Shown here piece after piece: positions 1-7,803 of a stretch of DNA of 22,276 nt. The notes beneath the pieces were generated by a model that made no database searches, was not told where the DNA came from, and was given only the letters and a program-made list of their open reading frames with translations. The stretch lies in assembly GCA_012719015.1 (NCBI GenBank), contig JAAYBE010000146.1, positions 1 to 22,276 on the forward strand, given 5' to 3'. Origin of the DNA: Actinomycetota bacterium (GTDB taxonomy: Bacteria; Actinomycetota; Thermoleophilia; UBA2241). The position numbers were made by a program, and so were the translations under genes. The stretch's first letter is position 1, and every line of letters starts with the position of its first letter.

Positions 1-1101
1 ACCCTTGTTGATCGCGTCCCGCAGGTCCTGGGTGCCCGCCTCGGGCGCGAGGGTGAGCGAGCCGCGCTGGCCGGCCGCGAACAGCCCCAGCTTCTCGGCC
101 GCCGAGTCGATGCGCAGCGACGGCAGCGACACGCGCAGCCCCGGACGCAGCTCACGGATGCGCGCGACCGCCTCGGCCACACCGCCGTAGTCGCAGGAGC
201 TGAGTGAGAGCAGGGACACCTCGTCGCAGCCGGTCTCGTGGAGGAGGCGTCCGGCGGCCGCGACGACCCGCTCGACCGGCCGCTCCCTCACCGGCCGGTA
301 CCACATGCCGGCCTGGCAGAAACGGCACCCCGCGGTGCATCCGCGCATCACCTCGACGACGGCGCGGTCGTGCACCGCCTCCAGCACCGGCACGATCGGC
401 TGCAGGACGGGATCGGAGGTCGAGAAACCGGTGAAGACCTGCCTGACGGCCGGGCGGTCGCTGCGGCCGGGCACCCAGACCCCCGGGACCGCCGCCAGCG
501 CCCGCAGGCGCGCAGCCCGGCCGTCCCGCCCCAACGCGTCGACGACGGCGTCGAGGTGCTCCTCCGCTTCGCCGACGAAGAACGCGTCGAAGAACGGCGC
601 CAGCGGCCACGGATTCGCCACCGCCGGGCCGCCGCCGAGGACGACGGGGTCCTCCCCGGCACGCTCGACGGCGCGCAGGGGCACGCCGGCGAGATCGAGC
701 ATCTCGAGCACGTTCGTGTAGCAGAGCTCGTGCGGCAGCGTGAAGCCCCAGAGGTCGCAGGCGCGCACCGGCGCGAACGACTCCAGAGTCCACAGCCGCA
801 CGACTGAGTCGCGCATGCGGTCGGCGAGGTCGGGCCACGGGCAGTAGGCCCGCTCGGCCCACGCCGGCGTCGTATCGTTCAACCGGGCGTACAGGATCTG
901 GAGCGCCGGGTTTGAGACCCCGATCTCGTACACGTCCGGGTAAGACAGCACGATCCGGGGCGTCGCCCCAGGCTTGACGCGGGCGTTGAACTCCCCGCCC
1001 ACATAACGTCCCGGGCGCGCGACACGCGCCAGCAGCCTCGCTACTTCATCCGGTACCCAGTCGCTTGAGCGGCCCGGGGATCCGGGACGTGAGTCTTTCA
1101 A
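1..1101 (-). CDS. B12-binding/radical SAM protein, TIGR03960 type (3' end outside the window)
   Basis: Reading the minus strand gives a continuous frame that runs off the left edge. It contains RYVGGEFNARVKPG near its start, a segment resembling a B12-binding-like N-terminal domain (VLSYPDVYEIGVSN), GEAEE, and then the radical SAM iron-sulfur motif C-x3-C-x2-C (GCTAGCRFCQAG, cysteine codons at 337-339, 325-327 and 316-318). This order matches the TIGR03960 family of radical SAM proteins, commonly found downstream of rodA/mrdA in Actinomycetota; its substrate is not known to me. The last visible residues are RDAINKG, so the C-terminal half is missing. The start is uncertain. No ATG is in frame; the first candidates are TTG at 1101, which would overlap the upstream gene by about 56 bases and has AAAGGA 12 bases before it, and GTG at 1002, which would cut into the conserved RYVGGE motif. 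I chose the TTG. Confidence 0.85.
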   Translation of the reverse strand, partial: MKDSRPGSPGRSSDWVPDEVARLLARVARPGRYVGGEFNARVKPGATPRIVLSYPDVYEIGVSNPALQILYARLNDTTPAWAERAYCPWPDLADRMRDSVVRLWTLESFAPVRACDLWGFTLPHELCYTNVLEMLDLAGVPLRAVERAGEDPVVLGGGPAVANPWPLAPFFDAFFVGEAEEHLDAVVDALGRDGRAARLRALAAVPGVWVPGRSDRPAVRQVFTGFSTSDPVLQPIVPVLEAVHDRAVVEVMRGCTAGCRFCQAGMWYRPVRERPVERVVAAAGRLLHETGCDEVSLLSLSSCDYGGVAEAVARIRELRPGLRVSLPSLRIDSAAEKLGLFAAGQRGSLTLAPEAGTQDLRDAINKG

Positions 1102-1966
1102 CCTGTCTGTTGATCCTTTGCATCCGCGAGACCCGGAGCGGCGCCCCGGCCTCGAAGTAGGCGATGGCGGCCTGACCGAGTGCGACGGTACCCGAGAACC
1201 CGACAGCGCCCTTGACCGCCCATCCGAACCAGGGCACGAAATCGAGCGCCTGGCGCGCCAGCATGCGCAGCACGAAGCCCGTCCCGACGACCGAGAGGAT
1301 CTCGAGCGCCCTGTCCAGGCCGAGATCCTCCCCATACGCGTGGGCGATCTTGAGCACCATACGGATCTGGTTGGCGGTCATCGCCGGCATGTCGGCTCCG
1401 GGGATGATGACCACCGCGCCGATGACTCCGTTCTGCGCCGCGTTGGCGATCACGACGTGGTCGCAGTACGTGCGGCGCACCGACGGCAGTGAGGCGGCGA
1501 GCGCGCCCGCGCTGTCGCCGGCCAGAGCGACGATCCTGTGTTCGAGCGTGGGCCTCCCCTCGGCATCCGGCCCGAGGCCGCGCGCCACCTCGTCGTCGAA
1601 GAGCCCGGCGGAGCGGATCCAGAGATCCGCGCCGGGACCCTCGACCAGCCCGATCACGTCGGCTCCGCCGCGCCTCGCGGCGTGCACGACAGGGGCGGCT
1701 TCGGCCGCAGGCAGCCCCGCCGCGGCCACCACCACGATGTCCCAGCGGGAGGCGAGCCGCGGCTCGCGCGGGAAGTCGGACGGGCCCAGGGCGTCGACCG
1801 CGGACGACACCCCCCCGCGTTCGTCGGTGGCGCCGGCGGAGAGCACGCCGACCACACGCGCCAGTCCGTCGCCGCGCCCGACCACGCAGAGGCGCGGCGC
1901 CGGGTGCCGGGCACGCGCGTCTGTGACCGCCTTCACGATCTTCGAGATGCTCACACTATCGGCCAA
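1046..1966 (-). CDS. DUF697 family protein with a degenerate GTPase-like N-terminal half
   Basis: A 306-aa protein. The C-terminal half (about residues 165-275) looks like DUF697 (YcjF-like): QNGVIGAVVIIPGADMPAMT, then a hydrophobic stretch with two or three helices (GTGFVLRMLARQALDFVPWF, GWAVKGAVGFSGTVALGQAA) and a basic C-terminus. The N-terminal half alternates beta strands and loops (RLCVVGRGDG at 25-34, WDIVVVAAAG at 75-84, ADVIGLVEGPG at 102-112) in the manner of a Rossmann or Era-like GTPase fold, but it lacks a GxxxxGK[ST] P-loop and an NKxD motif, so it is probably not a working GTPase. The start is TTG, preceded by a strong GGGGAGGA ribosome-binding site about 6 bases upstream. It overlaps the rodA stop by 11 bases, so it is translationally coupled to the elongasome genes. 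Function is unknown; a membrane-associated accessory role in cell elongation is only inference from position. Confidence 0.8.
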   Translation of the reverse strand: MADSVSISKIVKAVTDARARHPAPRLCVVGRGDGLARVVGVLSAGATDERGGVSSAVDALGPSDFPREPRLASRWDIVVVAAAGLPAAEAAPVVHAARRGGADVIGLVEGPGADLWIRSAGLFDDEVARGLGPDAEGRPTLEHRIVALAGDSAGALAASLPSVRRTYCDHVVIANAAQNGVIGAVVIIPGADMPAMTANQIRMVLKIAHAYGEDLGLDRALEILSVVGTGFVLRMLARQALDFVPWFGWAVKGAVGFSGTVALGQAAIAYFEAGAPLRVSRMQRINRQVERLTSRIPGPLKRLGTG

Positions 1967-3104
1967 GTCGTGTCCTCCCCTCGGGAGCGGTCCTCGCCCG
2001 CAGATGGATGGCCTCCAGCAGGCCGACGAAGACCAGGAACGCGATCATGTGCGTCCCGCCGTAACTCACGAACGGGAGCGGGATACCGGTCACCGGCATG
2101 ATACCAATCGTCATCCCGGTGTTCACGAACACCTCGAACAGCACCGTCACCGCGACGCCGCCGGCGAGGATGCTCCCGTACATGTCGCGCGCCAGGACGG
2201 CGATGCGCAGGGCGCGCCAGATGAAGACCGCGTAGAGCACCAGCAGGATCGCGGCGCCGACGAAGCCGCTGCGCTCGCTGACCACGGCGAAGATGAAGTC
2301 GGTGTGGTGCTCGGGCAGGAAGTGGAGCGTCGTCTGCGTGGCCTGGTCGCCGCGTCCGGAGAACGCCCCCGAGCCCACCGCGATCATCGACTGGATCACG
2401 TTGTAGCCCGCCGCCCGCGCCTGGGCTCCGGGGTTCACGAAGACGAACAACCTGTCGAGCTGGTACTGCTTGATCACCTCGAGGCCGGCGAGAGGGAGCA
2501 CCTTGAGCGCCACCACGAACGCCGAGACCCCCAGGGCGGCCAGCGCGGCGAAGTGCGTCCAGGGCGTGCCGTAGAAGAACAGCATGGTCAGGGCGAGCGC
2601 CATGATGACCATGCTCGAGCCGAAGTCCGGTTCCCGGTAGACGAAGAACGCGGGCACGGCGGCCATGACCAGGACGAAGAACGTGACCCGCTTGCACCCG
2701 AGGAGCTCCATACGGTCCGAGAGGAACGCTCCGAGACTCAGGGCGAGCAGGAGGAGTGCGGCGGCGGAGGGCTGGAAGCGGGTCACCCCCAGGTCGATCC
2801 AGCGCGTGGCGCCGTTCACCTCCTCGCCGAAGGGCAGCACGGCGACGACCATGAAGACCGCCAGCACATAGAGGAGCCACTGGACCCGCCGGTACAGCTC
2901 GTAATCCAACAGGGAGACGATCACCGCGGCGACGAGGCCGACGGACATCGCGATGAGCTGCTGGCGCACGTACACCAGCGGCTCGCCGGCGACGTCGTTG
3001 CGGGTCGCGAAGTAGATCATCGTGGTGCCGTACCCGACGAGCGCGCCGGTCGCGAGGAGCAGGACGTAGTCGAGGTGCCGCAGGTAGTCGCGCCAGCCCG
3101 GCAT
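1956..3104 (-). CDS. rodA: RodA, SEDS-family peptidoglycan glycosyltransferase
   Basis: A 382-aa polytopic membrane protein of the FtsW/RodA/SpoVE family, which polymerises lipid II into glycan strands with a class B PBP partner. Hallmarks are NGATRWIDLG (97-106), FQPS (110-113), EPDFGSS (158-164), GYNVIQSMIAVGSGAFSG (233-250), EHHTDFIFAVVSERSG (265-280) with the catalytic Asp expected at D269, and GIPLPFVSYGG (340-350). About ten hydrophobic segments are visible. It starts at ATG with GGAG just upstream, 51 bases after the end of mrdA, and its stop overlaps the next gene. The block downstream of FQPS reads AAALL where the family usually has ExxK, so the conserved Glu and Lys are Ala114 and Leu117. 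I prefer RodA over FtsW because of the adjacent PBP2 and mreBCD genes. Confidence 0.95.
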   Translation of the reverse strand: MPGWRDYLRHLDYVLLLATGALVGYGTTMIYFATRNDVAGEPLVYVRQQLIAMSVGLVAAVIVSLLDYELYRRVQWLLYVLAVFMVVAVLPFGEEVNGATRWIDLGVTRFQPSAAALLLLALSLGAFLSDRMELLGCKRVTFFVLVMAAVPAFFVYREPDFGSSMVIMALALTMLFFYGTPWTHFAALAALGVSAFVVALKVLPLAGLEVIKQYQLDRLFVFVNPGAQARAAGYNVIQSMIAVGSGAFSGRGDQATQTTLHFLPEHHTDFIFAVVSERSGFVGAAILLVLYAVFIWRALRIAVLARDMYGSILAGGVAVTVLFEVFVNTGMTIGIMPVTGIPLPFVSYGGTHMIAFLVFVGLLEAIHLRARTAPEGRTRLGR

Positions 3105-3155
3105 GTCACTCCGGTCCGCGTCGGTCCGCGCGTCGCTGGCCGTCTCTGCGGTGCA

Positions 3156-5201
3156 TCAGTCCGTGCGCGCGGAGCCGGTGGTGAGCTCCCCGCTGTGCAG
3201 ATGGAAGAGGGCGTCGTAGATCACCCGGGCGGCCGGCGCGGCGACCGTGCCGCCGTGGCCGCCCTTCTCGATCATCACGACCACGACGTAGCGCGGGTCG
3301 TGGGCCGGCGCGTAGCTCGCGTACCACGCGTAGTCCACGTAGCCGCTCCGTGTGGCGTCGTATACCTCGGCCGTGCCCGTCTTGCCGGCCACCGGCTGTC
3401 CGTAAAGGGCGAACACGTGCGCCGACGTACCGGTCGGGGAGTTGGCCGCCTTGTACAGGCCCTGACGGACCAGGTCGAGCGTGCTCGGTGCGATGTCCAC
3501 CTTGCGGGCCTTGGCGGGATGCAGGTCGCGCACCGTCTGCCCCGCCGCGTCGACGATCCGCAGGCCGAGGTGTGGCGTCACCACCCGGCCCCCGTTGGCG
3601 ATCGCGGCGTAAGTCACGGCCAGCTGCAGCGGCGTCGCCTCGAGGTCGCCCTGCCCGATCGAGAGGTTGATCGAGTTGCCCGGCGTCCAGAGCTTGTCGA
3701 CCTCTGAGCGGAAGTATTTCTGGCGCCACTCTGGCGTGGGCACACGACCTGCGGCCTCGCCCTCGATGTCGATCCCCGTGGGCCGGCCCATGCCGAGGCG
3801 CTTGGCCCACTCCTGCAGTGGACTGCCCTTCGCCGCGTAGAACCGGTACCCGACGTTGTAGAAGTACACGTCGCAGGATTGGGTGATCGCGTCCACGAGG
3901 CTGAGGCTGCCGTGGCCCGCCGACGACCAGCAGCCGAACACCGTCTTGTCGGTGGCGACCGGCGGCTTGTAACTGCCGTTGCAGAAGAACGCTTCGACCG
4001 GGGAGATCACGCCCTCCTCGAGGCCGGCGACGGCGTCGACGACCTTGAAGGTCGACCCCACGGCCTTGGTCTCCATGATGGCCCGGTTCAGCTGCGGATA
4101 GTTGTTGCCCTTCTGCACGAAGAGCCGCCGGTACTTCTTCTCGCTGATGCCGCCCACCCACACGCCGGGGTCGTACGTCGGGTAGTTGGCCATGGCCAGC
4201 ACGTCGCCGTTGCGCGCGTCCAGGACCACGGCGGCCCCGCCGTTGGCCTCCACCTTGCCGTCACGGTGTGCGAGGGAGATCCCGGTGCGCAGCGCCCGCT
4301 CCGCGGCCTCCTGCACCTTGGCGTCGAGGGTGGTCACCAGTGTGTGGCCGGGTTCGGGCAGACGCCCCCCTACCGGGTCGCTCTGCTTGGGCCGGCTGAA
4401 GGCGTCGACCTCGATCCGGGCGACGCCGTCCCGGCCGCGCAGCCAGCGGTCGTACGTCTTCTCCAGCCCCTCGACGCCGACGACGTCCCCGGCCGAGTAA
4501 CCCTTGAAGTGCTTCTCCCGCAACTGCTCCGCCGAGATGTCGGCGAGATGTCCCAACAACTGCGCCGCCATGGTCCCGTGCGGGTAGGCGCGCAGGTAGT
4601 TCTGGCGGACCTCGACGCCCGGGAACGACAGCGCGCGCTCCTTCAGATAGGAGACGGTGCGCTCGCTCACGTCCTCGCGCACGATGATCACATCGAGCCC
4701 GGTGATCTCGTGCTCGAGCACCGCGTCCCACGTCAGGTAGCTGTGCCACTCGCCGTCGTCGCCCAGCTCCATGGTGCTGGGGCGCAGGTGGTCCATGATG
4801 GCCTTGCGGATCCTCGCCGGGCGCATCTTCAGCACTCTGGCGAGTCGCACGATCTCGTCCTCGAGTCGTCCCTCGGGCACATCCATCAGCCGCAGACCCA
4901 CGGCGAGCCCGGGACGGTTCTCGACGATCACCTCGCCGCGGCGGTCGACGATGTTGCCGCGCGGGGCGACGATCTTGACCTCCCGGAGGCGGTTGTCGTT
5001 GGCGCGGGCGACGAAGTCCTGACCGCTGAGGATCTGGAGGAACCAGAGGCGGAAGAAAACGACGCCGAACAGCACTACCGCCAGTGCCGCGACGAGGGCC
5101 ACACGCAGGGCGACCGACGGCAGCTGGATGATGGGTCTGTCGCGGCGACCCGTCCGGATGGGGCGGTCGCGGCGCGCGGGATCGTTACCGAGCAGCGGCA
5201 C
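3156..5201 (-). CDS. mrdA: Penicillin-binding protein 2, elongasome transpeptidase
   Basis: A 681-aa class B PBP that cross-links peptidoglycan during lateral wall growth together with RodA. It has a basic cytoplasmic N-terminus, one transmembrane helix (about 30-56) and the PBP dimerisation (pedestal) domain with APRGNIVDRRGEVI (79-92) and AYPHGTMAAQLLGH (205-218). The transpeptidase domain carries all three active-site motifs: STFK (Ser383 nucleophile, Lys386), SCD (442-444) in place of SxN, and KTGT (607-610). SCD is a known variant in PBP2 proteins. The start is GTG, with GGGAAAGG about 9 bases upstream, and the first 17 bases overlap the end of mreD, so the two genes are probably translationally coupled. 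Some related proteins carry a long Asp/Pro-rich C-terminal tail; here the tail is short. Confidence 0.95.
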   Translation of the reverse strand: MPLLGNDPARRDRPIRTGRRDRPIIQLPSVALRVALVAALAVVLFGVVFFRLWFLQILSGQDFVARANDNRLREVKIVAPRGNIVDRRGEVIVENRPGLAVGLRLMDVPEGRLEDEIVRLARVLKMRPARIRKAIMDHLRPSTMELGDDGEWHSYLTWDAVLEHEITGLDVIIVREDVSERTVSYLKERALSFPGVEVRQNYLRAYPHGTMAAQLLGHLADISAEQLREKHFKGYSAGDVVGVEGLEKTYDRWLRGRDGVARIEVDAFSRPKQSDPVGGRLPEPGHTLVTTLDAKVQEAAERALRTGISLAHRDGKVEANGGAAVVLDARNGDVLAMANYPTYDPGVWVGGISEKKYRRLFVQKGNNYPQLNRAIMETKAVGSTFKVVDAVAGLEEGVISPVEAFFCNGSYKPPVATDKTVFGCWSSAGHGSLSLVDAITQSCDVYFYNVGYRFYAAKGSPLQEWAKRLGMGRPTGIDIEGEAAGRVPTPEWRQKYFRSEVDKLWTPGNSINLSIGQGDLEATPLQLAVTYAAIANGGRVVTPHLGLRIVDAAGQTVRDLHPAKARKVDIAPSTLDLVRQGLYKAANSPTGTSAHVFALYGQPVAGKTGTAEVYDATRSGYVDYAWYASYAPAHDPRYVVVVMIEKGGHGGTVAAPAARVIYDALFHLHSGELTTGSARTD

Positions 5202-5742
5202 GCAGACCGGCCTTTCCCTGCAGCCACAGCCGCACCAGCAGATACAGCGGCGCGGCCAGCAGTGTGTTGAAGACGAGCGCGGGCAGGAGCACCCTGCCGA
5301 GGAAGAAGCCCAGGGGCACCTCGCGCGCGAGGAGGAACTGGGCGGTCGCGACGAGCGTGTTCGCGACGACCGTGGCGGCGAACACCGTCAGCAGCGGGGC
5401 GAGGCCGGCCGGCAGGTCCGCCGTCTCCGCGTAGCGGCCGGCGTAGTAGCCCACGAGGACGAAGACGAAGGCGCCCAGGCCGAGCGGCTCCATGAGCGCG
5501 ACGGCGGTCAGCAGACCGGTGGCGAAGCCGAGCACGGCGCCGGTCTCCGCACCCTTCGCCAGGGCCACGCAGACGACCAGGATGAGGGCGAAGTCAGGAC
5601 TGGCGCCGAGCAGGCGCAGGTGAGGAGCGACGGTGGTCTGCAGGAGCACGGCCAGGAGCAGCACCGCCGAGAGGCGTGCCACCTCCTGCCACGTCGGCCA
5701 GGCGGGCTCTGTCTTCTCCGCGAGTGGGCGCGCGAGACTCAT
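5185..5742 (-). CDS. mreD: MreD, rod-shape determining membrane protein
   Basis: A 185-aa hydrophobic protein with five to six predicted membrane segments. Early sequence LQTTVAPHLRLLGASPDFALILVV (about residues 39-62; the PD pair in LGASPDFALI is typical of MreD), GAVLGFATGLL and GLGAFVFVLVGYYAGRYAE match the MreD/RodZ-associated membrane subunit of the elongasome. MreD has no known catalytic activity; it works with MreC in regulating PBP2/RodA. The ATG start overlaps the mreC stop in an ATGA arrangement, and its own stop lies inside mrdA. MreD proteins diverge widely, so position between mreC and mrdA is as important to the call as the sequence. Confidence 0.92.
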   Translation of the reverse strand: MSLARPLAEKTEPAWPTWQEVARLSAVLLLAVLLQTTVAPHLRLLGASPDFALILVVCVALAKGAETGAVLGFATGLLTAVALMEPLGLGAFVFVLVGYYAGRYAETADLPAGLAPLLTVFAATVVANTLVATAQFLLAREVPLGFFLGRVLLPALVFNTLLAAPLYLLVRLWLQGKAGLRAAAR

Positions 5743-6569
5743 CGAGTGATCACCGCCACGACGTCGAGCTTGCGGAAGTCCACGAACGGTTTGACGGCGA
5801 TGGACTGGTACAACTCCACGTCCTGTCGGCCCACGCTCTCCACCTGTCCGATGGGGATCCCCTTCACGAAGATGGATCCTCTGCGTCCCGAGGTCACCAC
5901 GTATTGACCGACCTTGACCTTCTCGTTCTTGTCCACGTAATCCAGCGTGAGATCGCCGGTGACGCTGCCGCTGGTGATCCCCTGGGCGCCTCCGGGCTCG
6001 ACCACCGCGTCGACGAAGCTCTGCTGGTCAGTGACGAGCATCACCTGCGCCGCGTTCGAGTTGACCTTGACCACCCGACCGACGAGGCCCTGCCCGTTGA
6101 CGACCGGGTCGTACACGCGCACGCCGTCGGCGCTACCCACGTTGACGGTCGCCGTGGAGTACCAGGCGGTCGCCGAACGGGCCACGACGCGGGCCGTGAG
6201 GAACTTCGCGCCCCGCGGGAACACGTGGGCCTCGTGGAACGCCAGCAGGGTACGCAGCTGCTCGTTCTCCGCCTGCGTCGTCAGCTCCTCGGCGAGCCCG
6301 GCCCGCAGCTGCTCCACCTCCCGCCTGAGCGCGCCGACCTCCGCCTGTGCGCTGAACAGGCGGCCGACCCAGTTCCATGCATCGCGGAACGGCCGGGTGA
6401 GGGTGGCGGTGCCGCTCTGCAGCGGCGAGACCACGGTGAGGACGCCGTCCTGCAGCCTGTGCGCCGCGCCTCCGCCGGACTCGCGGAAGTACGCCGTGAG
6501 CAGGGCGACGGAGAGCAGCAGCAGGGCCGCCACGACGAGGCGCCGCCGGAGGACACGCCGGCGATTCAC
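5739..6569 (-). CDS. mreC: MreC, periplasmic/extracellular elongasome scaffold
   Basis: A 276-aa protein with a very basic cytoplasmic N-terminus (NRRRVLRRR), one membrane helix (about 10-27), a coiled coil (about 73-108, AEVGALRREVEQLRAGLAEE), and the two-lobed beta-barrel MreC domain to the C-terminus: TARVVARSATAWYSTATVNVGSADGV (125-150), NGQGLVGRVV (158-167), VMLVTDQQSFVDAVV (176-190) and IPIGQVESV (238-246). MreC binds PBP2 and activates it. The start is GTG, 19 bases downstream of the mreB stop, with only a weak ribosome-binding site, which suggests translation depends partly on mreB. The stop overlaps mreD by 4 bases. Confidence 0.95.
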   Translation of the reverse strand: MNRRRVLRRRLVVAALLLLSVALLTAYFRESGGGAAHRLQDGVLTVVSPLQSGTATLTRPFRDAWNWVGRLFSAQAEVGALRREVEQLRAGLAEELTTQAENEQLRTLLAFHEAHVFPRGAKFLTARVVARSATAWYSTATVNVGSADGVRVYDPVVNGQGLVGRVVKVNSNAAQVMLVTDQQSFVDAVVEPGGAQGITSGSVTGDLTLDYVDKNEKVKVGQYVVTSGRRGSIFVKGIPIGQVESVGRQDVELYQSIAVKPFVDFRKLDVVAVITR

Positions 6570-6588
6570 GGTTCAGCGGAGCCTGGGG

Positions 6589-7632
6589 CTAGCGGCCTCG
6601 GGGCCGCGAGTTGCGCTTGCTCTTGACCAGGACATCGAACTCCTCGAGGTATTTGCCCGACCCGACGGCCACGCAGGTGAGGGGCGACTCAGCCACGTGT
6701 ACCGGCATCTGGGTCTCGTCGCGCAGGCGCTCGGCGAGCCCCTGCAGGAGCGACCCTCCCCCCGCCAGCATGATGCCCCGGTCCATGATGTCGCTGGCCA
6801 GCTCCGGCGGCGTCTTGTCGAGCGTGGCCTTGATGGCGTCGATGATCGCCTGCGTGGGCTCCTCCAGCGCGGCGCGGACCTCCTCCGAGGACAGCACGAT
6901 CGTCTTGGGGAGCCCGGTCACGAGGTCGCGGCCGCGAATCTCGGCCTGTTCCTCCTGCGGCAGCGGGTAGGCCGAGCCGATCTCGAGCTTGATCTCCTCC
7001 GCCGTCTGACTGCCGATGAGCAGCTTGTATTCCTTCTTCACGTAACTGATCACGGCCTCGTCGAGCTCGTCGCCGCCCAGCCGGATGGACTGGCTGACGA
7101 CGATCCCCCCCAGGGAGATGACCGCGACCTCGGTGGTACCACCGCCGACGTCGACGATCATGCTGCCGGTCGGCTCGGCGACCGGCAGGCCGGCGCCGAT
7201 GGCGGCGGCCATCGGCTCTTCGATGAGCGTCGCCCAGCGGGCGCCGGCGGAATATGTGGCCTCCTCGACGGCGCGCTTCTCGACGCCGGTGACGCCGCTG
7301 GGCACGCAGATGACCACGCGAGGGTGCGCCCAGCGGTTCTGCATGACCTTGCGGATGAAGTGGCGGATCATCTCCTCCGTCACGTCGAAGTCGGCGATCA
7401 CTCCGTCCTTGAGCGGCCGTACCGCGCTGATCGTGGCGGGCGTGCGGCCCAGCATGCGCTTGGCCTCGGCCCCGACGGCGTGGACCTCGCCGGAGCGGTG
7501 GTCGATGGCGACCACGGACGGCTCGCTGAGCACGATGCCGCGTCCGCGGAGATAGACGAGCGTGTTGGCGGTACCGAGGTCGACCGCCATGTCACGGGCG
7601 CCGAAGCCCGTGAGGAATCCGAGGAAGCTGAT
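6589..7632 (-). CDS. mreB: MreB, actin-like cell-shape protein, probable AUC start
   Basis: Bacterial actin that polymerises on the inner membrane face and guides the elongasome. Counting from the ATG at 7590, the ATPase motifs are MAVDLGTANT (phosphate 1), VICVPSGVTGVEKRA (93-107), SMIVDVGGGTTEVAVISLGG (phosphate 2, 143-162) and GIMLAGGGSLLQGL (adenosine, 272-285). That start would give 333 aa, but homologous N-terminal sequence (SFLGFLTGFGARD, the amphipathic membrane-binding helix) continues in frame upstream of it. The frame contains no ATG, GTG or TTG there. A strong ribosome-binding site GAAAGGAG (7646-7639) sits exactly 6 bases before an ATC codon at 7632-7630, whereas the ATG at 7590 has none. 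I therefore place the start at the ATC, giving 347 aa, a usual MreB length. Identity of the gene is certain; the start codon is inference. Confidence 0.93.
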   Translation of the reverse strand: MSFLGFLTGFGARDMAVDLGTANTLVYLRGRGIVLSEPSVVAIDHRSGEVHAVGAEAKRMLGRTPATISAVRPLKDGVIADFDVTEEMIRHFIRKVMQNRWAHPRVVICVPSGVTGVEKRAVEEATYSAGARWATLIEEPMAAAIGAGLPVAEPTGSMIVDVGGGTTEVAVISLGGIVVSQSIRLGGDELDEAVISYVKKEYKLLIGSQTAEEIKLEIGSAYPLPQEEQAEIRGRDLVTGLPKTIVLSSEEVRAALEEPTQAIIDAIKATLDKTPPELASDIMDRGIMLAGGGSLLQGLAERLRDETQMPVHVAESPLTCVAVGSGKYLEEFDVLVKSKRNSRPRGR

Positions 7633-7638
7633 GACGAG

Positions 7639-7674
7639 CTCCTTTCGCAGCGGATCTCGAAGGCCGATTGTATA
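7639..7674 (-). promoter_or_regulatory. Probable promoter -10 box and ribosome-binding site for the mre operon
   Basis: On the minus strand TATACAAT (7674-7667) resembles a -10 element, and GAAAGGAG (7646-7639) is a near-consensus Shine-Dalgarno sequence. A start of transcription about 7 bases after the -10 box would leave a leader of roughly 28 bases before the inferred ATC start of mreB. No good -35 hexamer is visible 16-18 bases upstream. The 170 bases between maf and mreB hold nothing else I can name except two copies of GCGGCCGC at 7783-7790 and 7812-7819. Confidence 0.5.
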
Positions 7675-7803
7675 CGCCGCCTCGGGACGTCGCTACCGCC
7701 TCGACGAGGTGCGCGCCGGCGCTCGCGCGACCCTGCCGGCCTGTCGCGTCCGGGTGGTCGGTCCGGTCGTCGCGCGAGGCGGGCGGCCGCGTGTGCAGGG
7801 TCC

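Noticed and set aside
152..862. Minus-strand open frame of 236 codons in another phase of the radical SAM gene
   Set aside because: Arg/Gly/Ala-rich noise; the correct phase carries the C-x3-C-x2-C cluster and other radical SAM motifs.
1212..3707. Very long plus-strand open frame (831 codons) opposite the DUF697, rodA and mrdA genes
   Set aside because: GC-rich coding DNA leaves the opposite strand free of stops. The translation is Arg/His/Asp/Gly-rich with no domain, and the minus-strand genes are certain.
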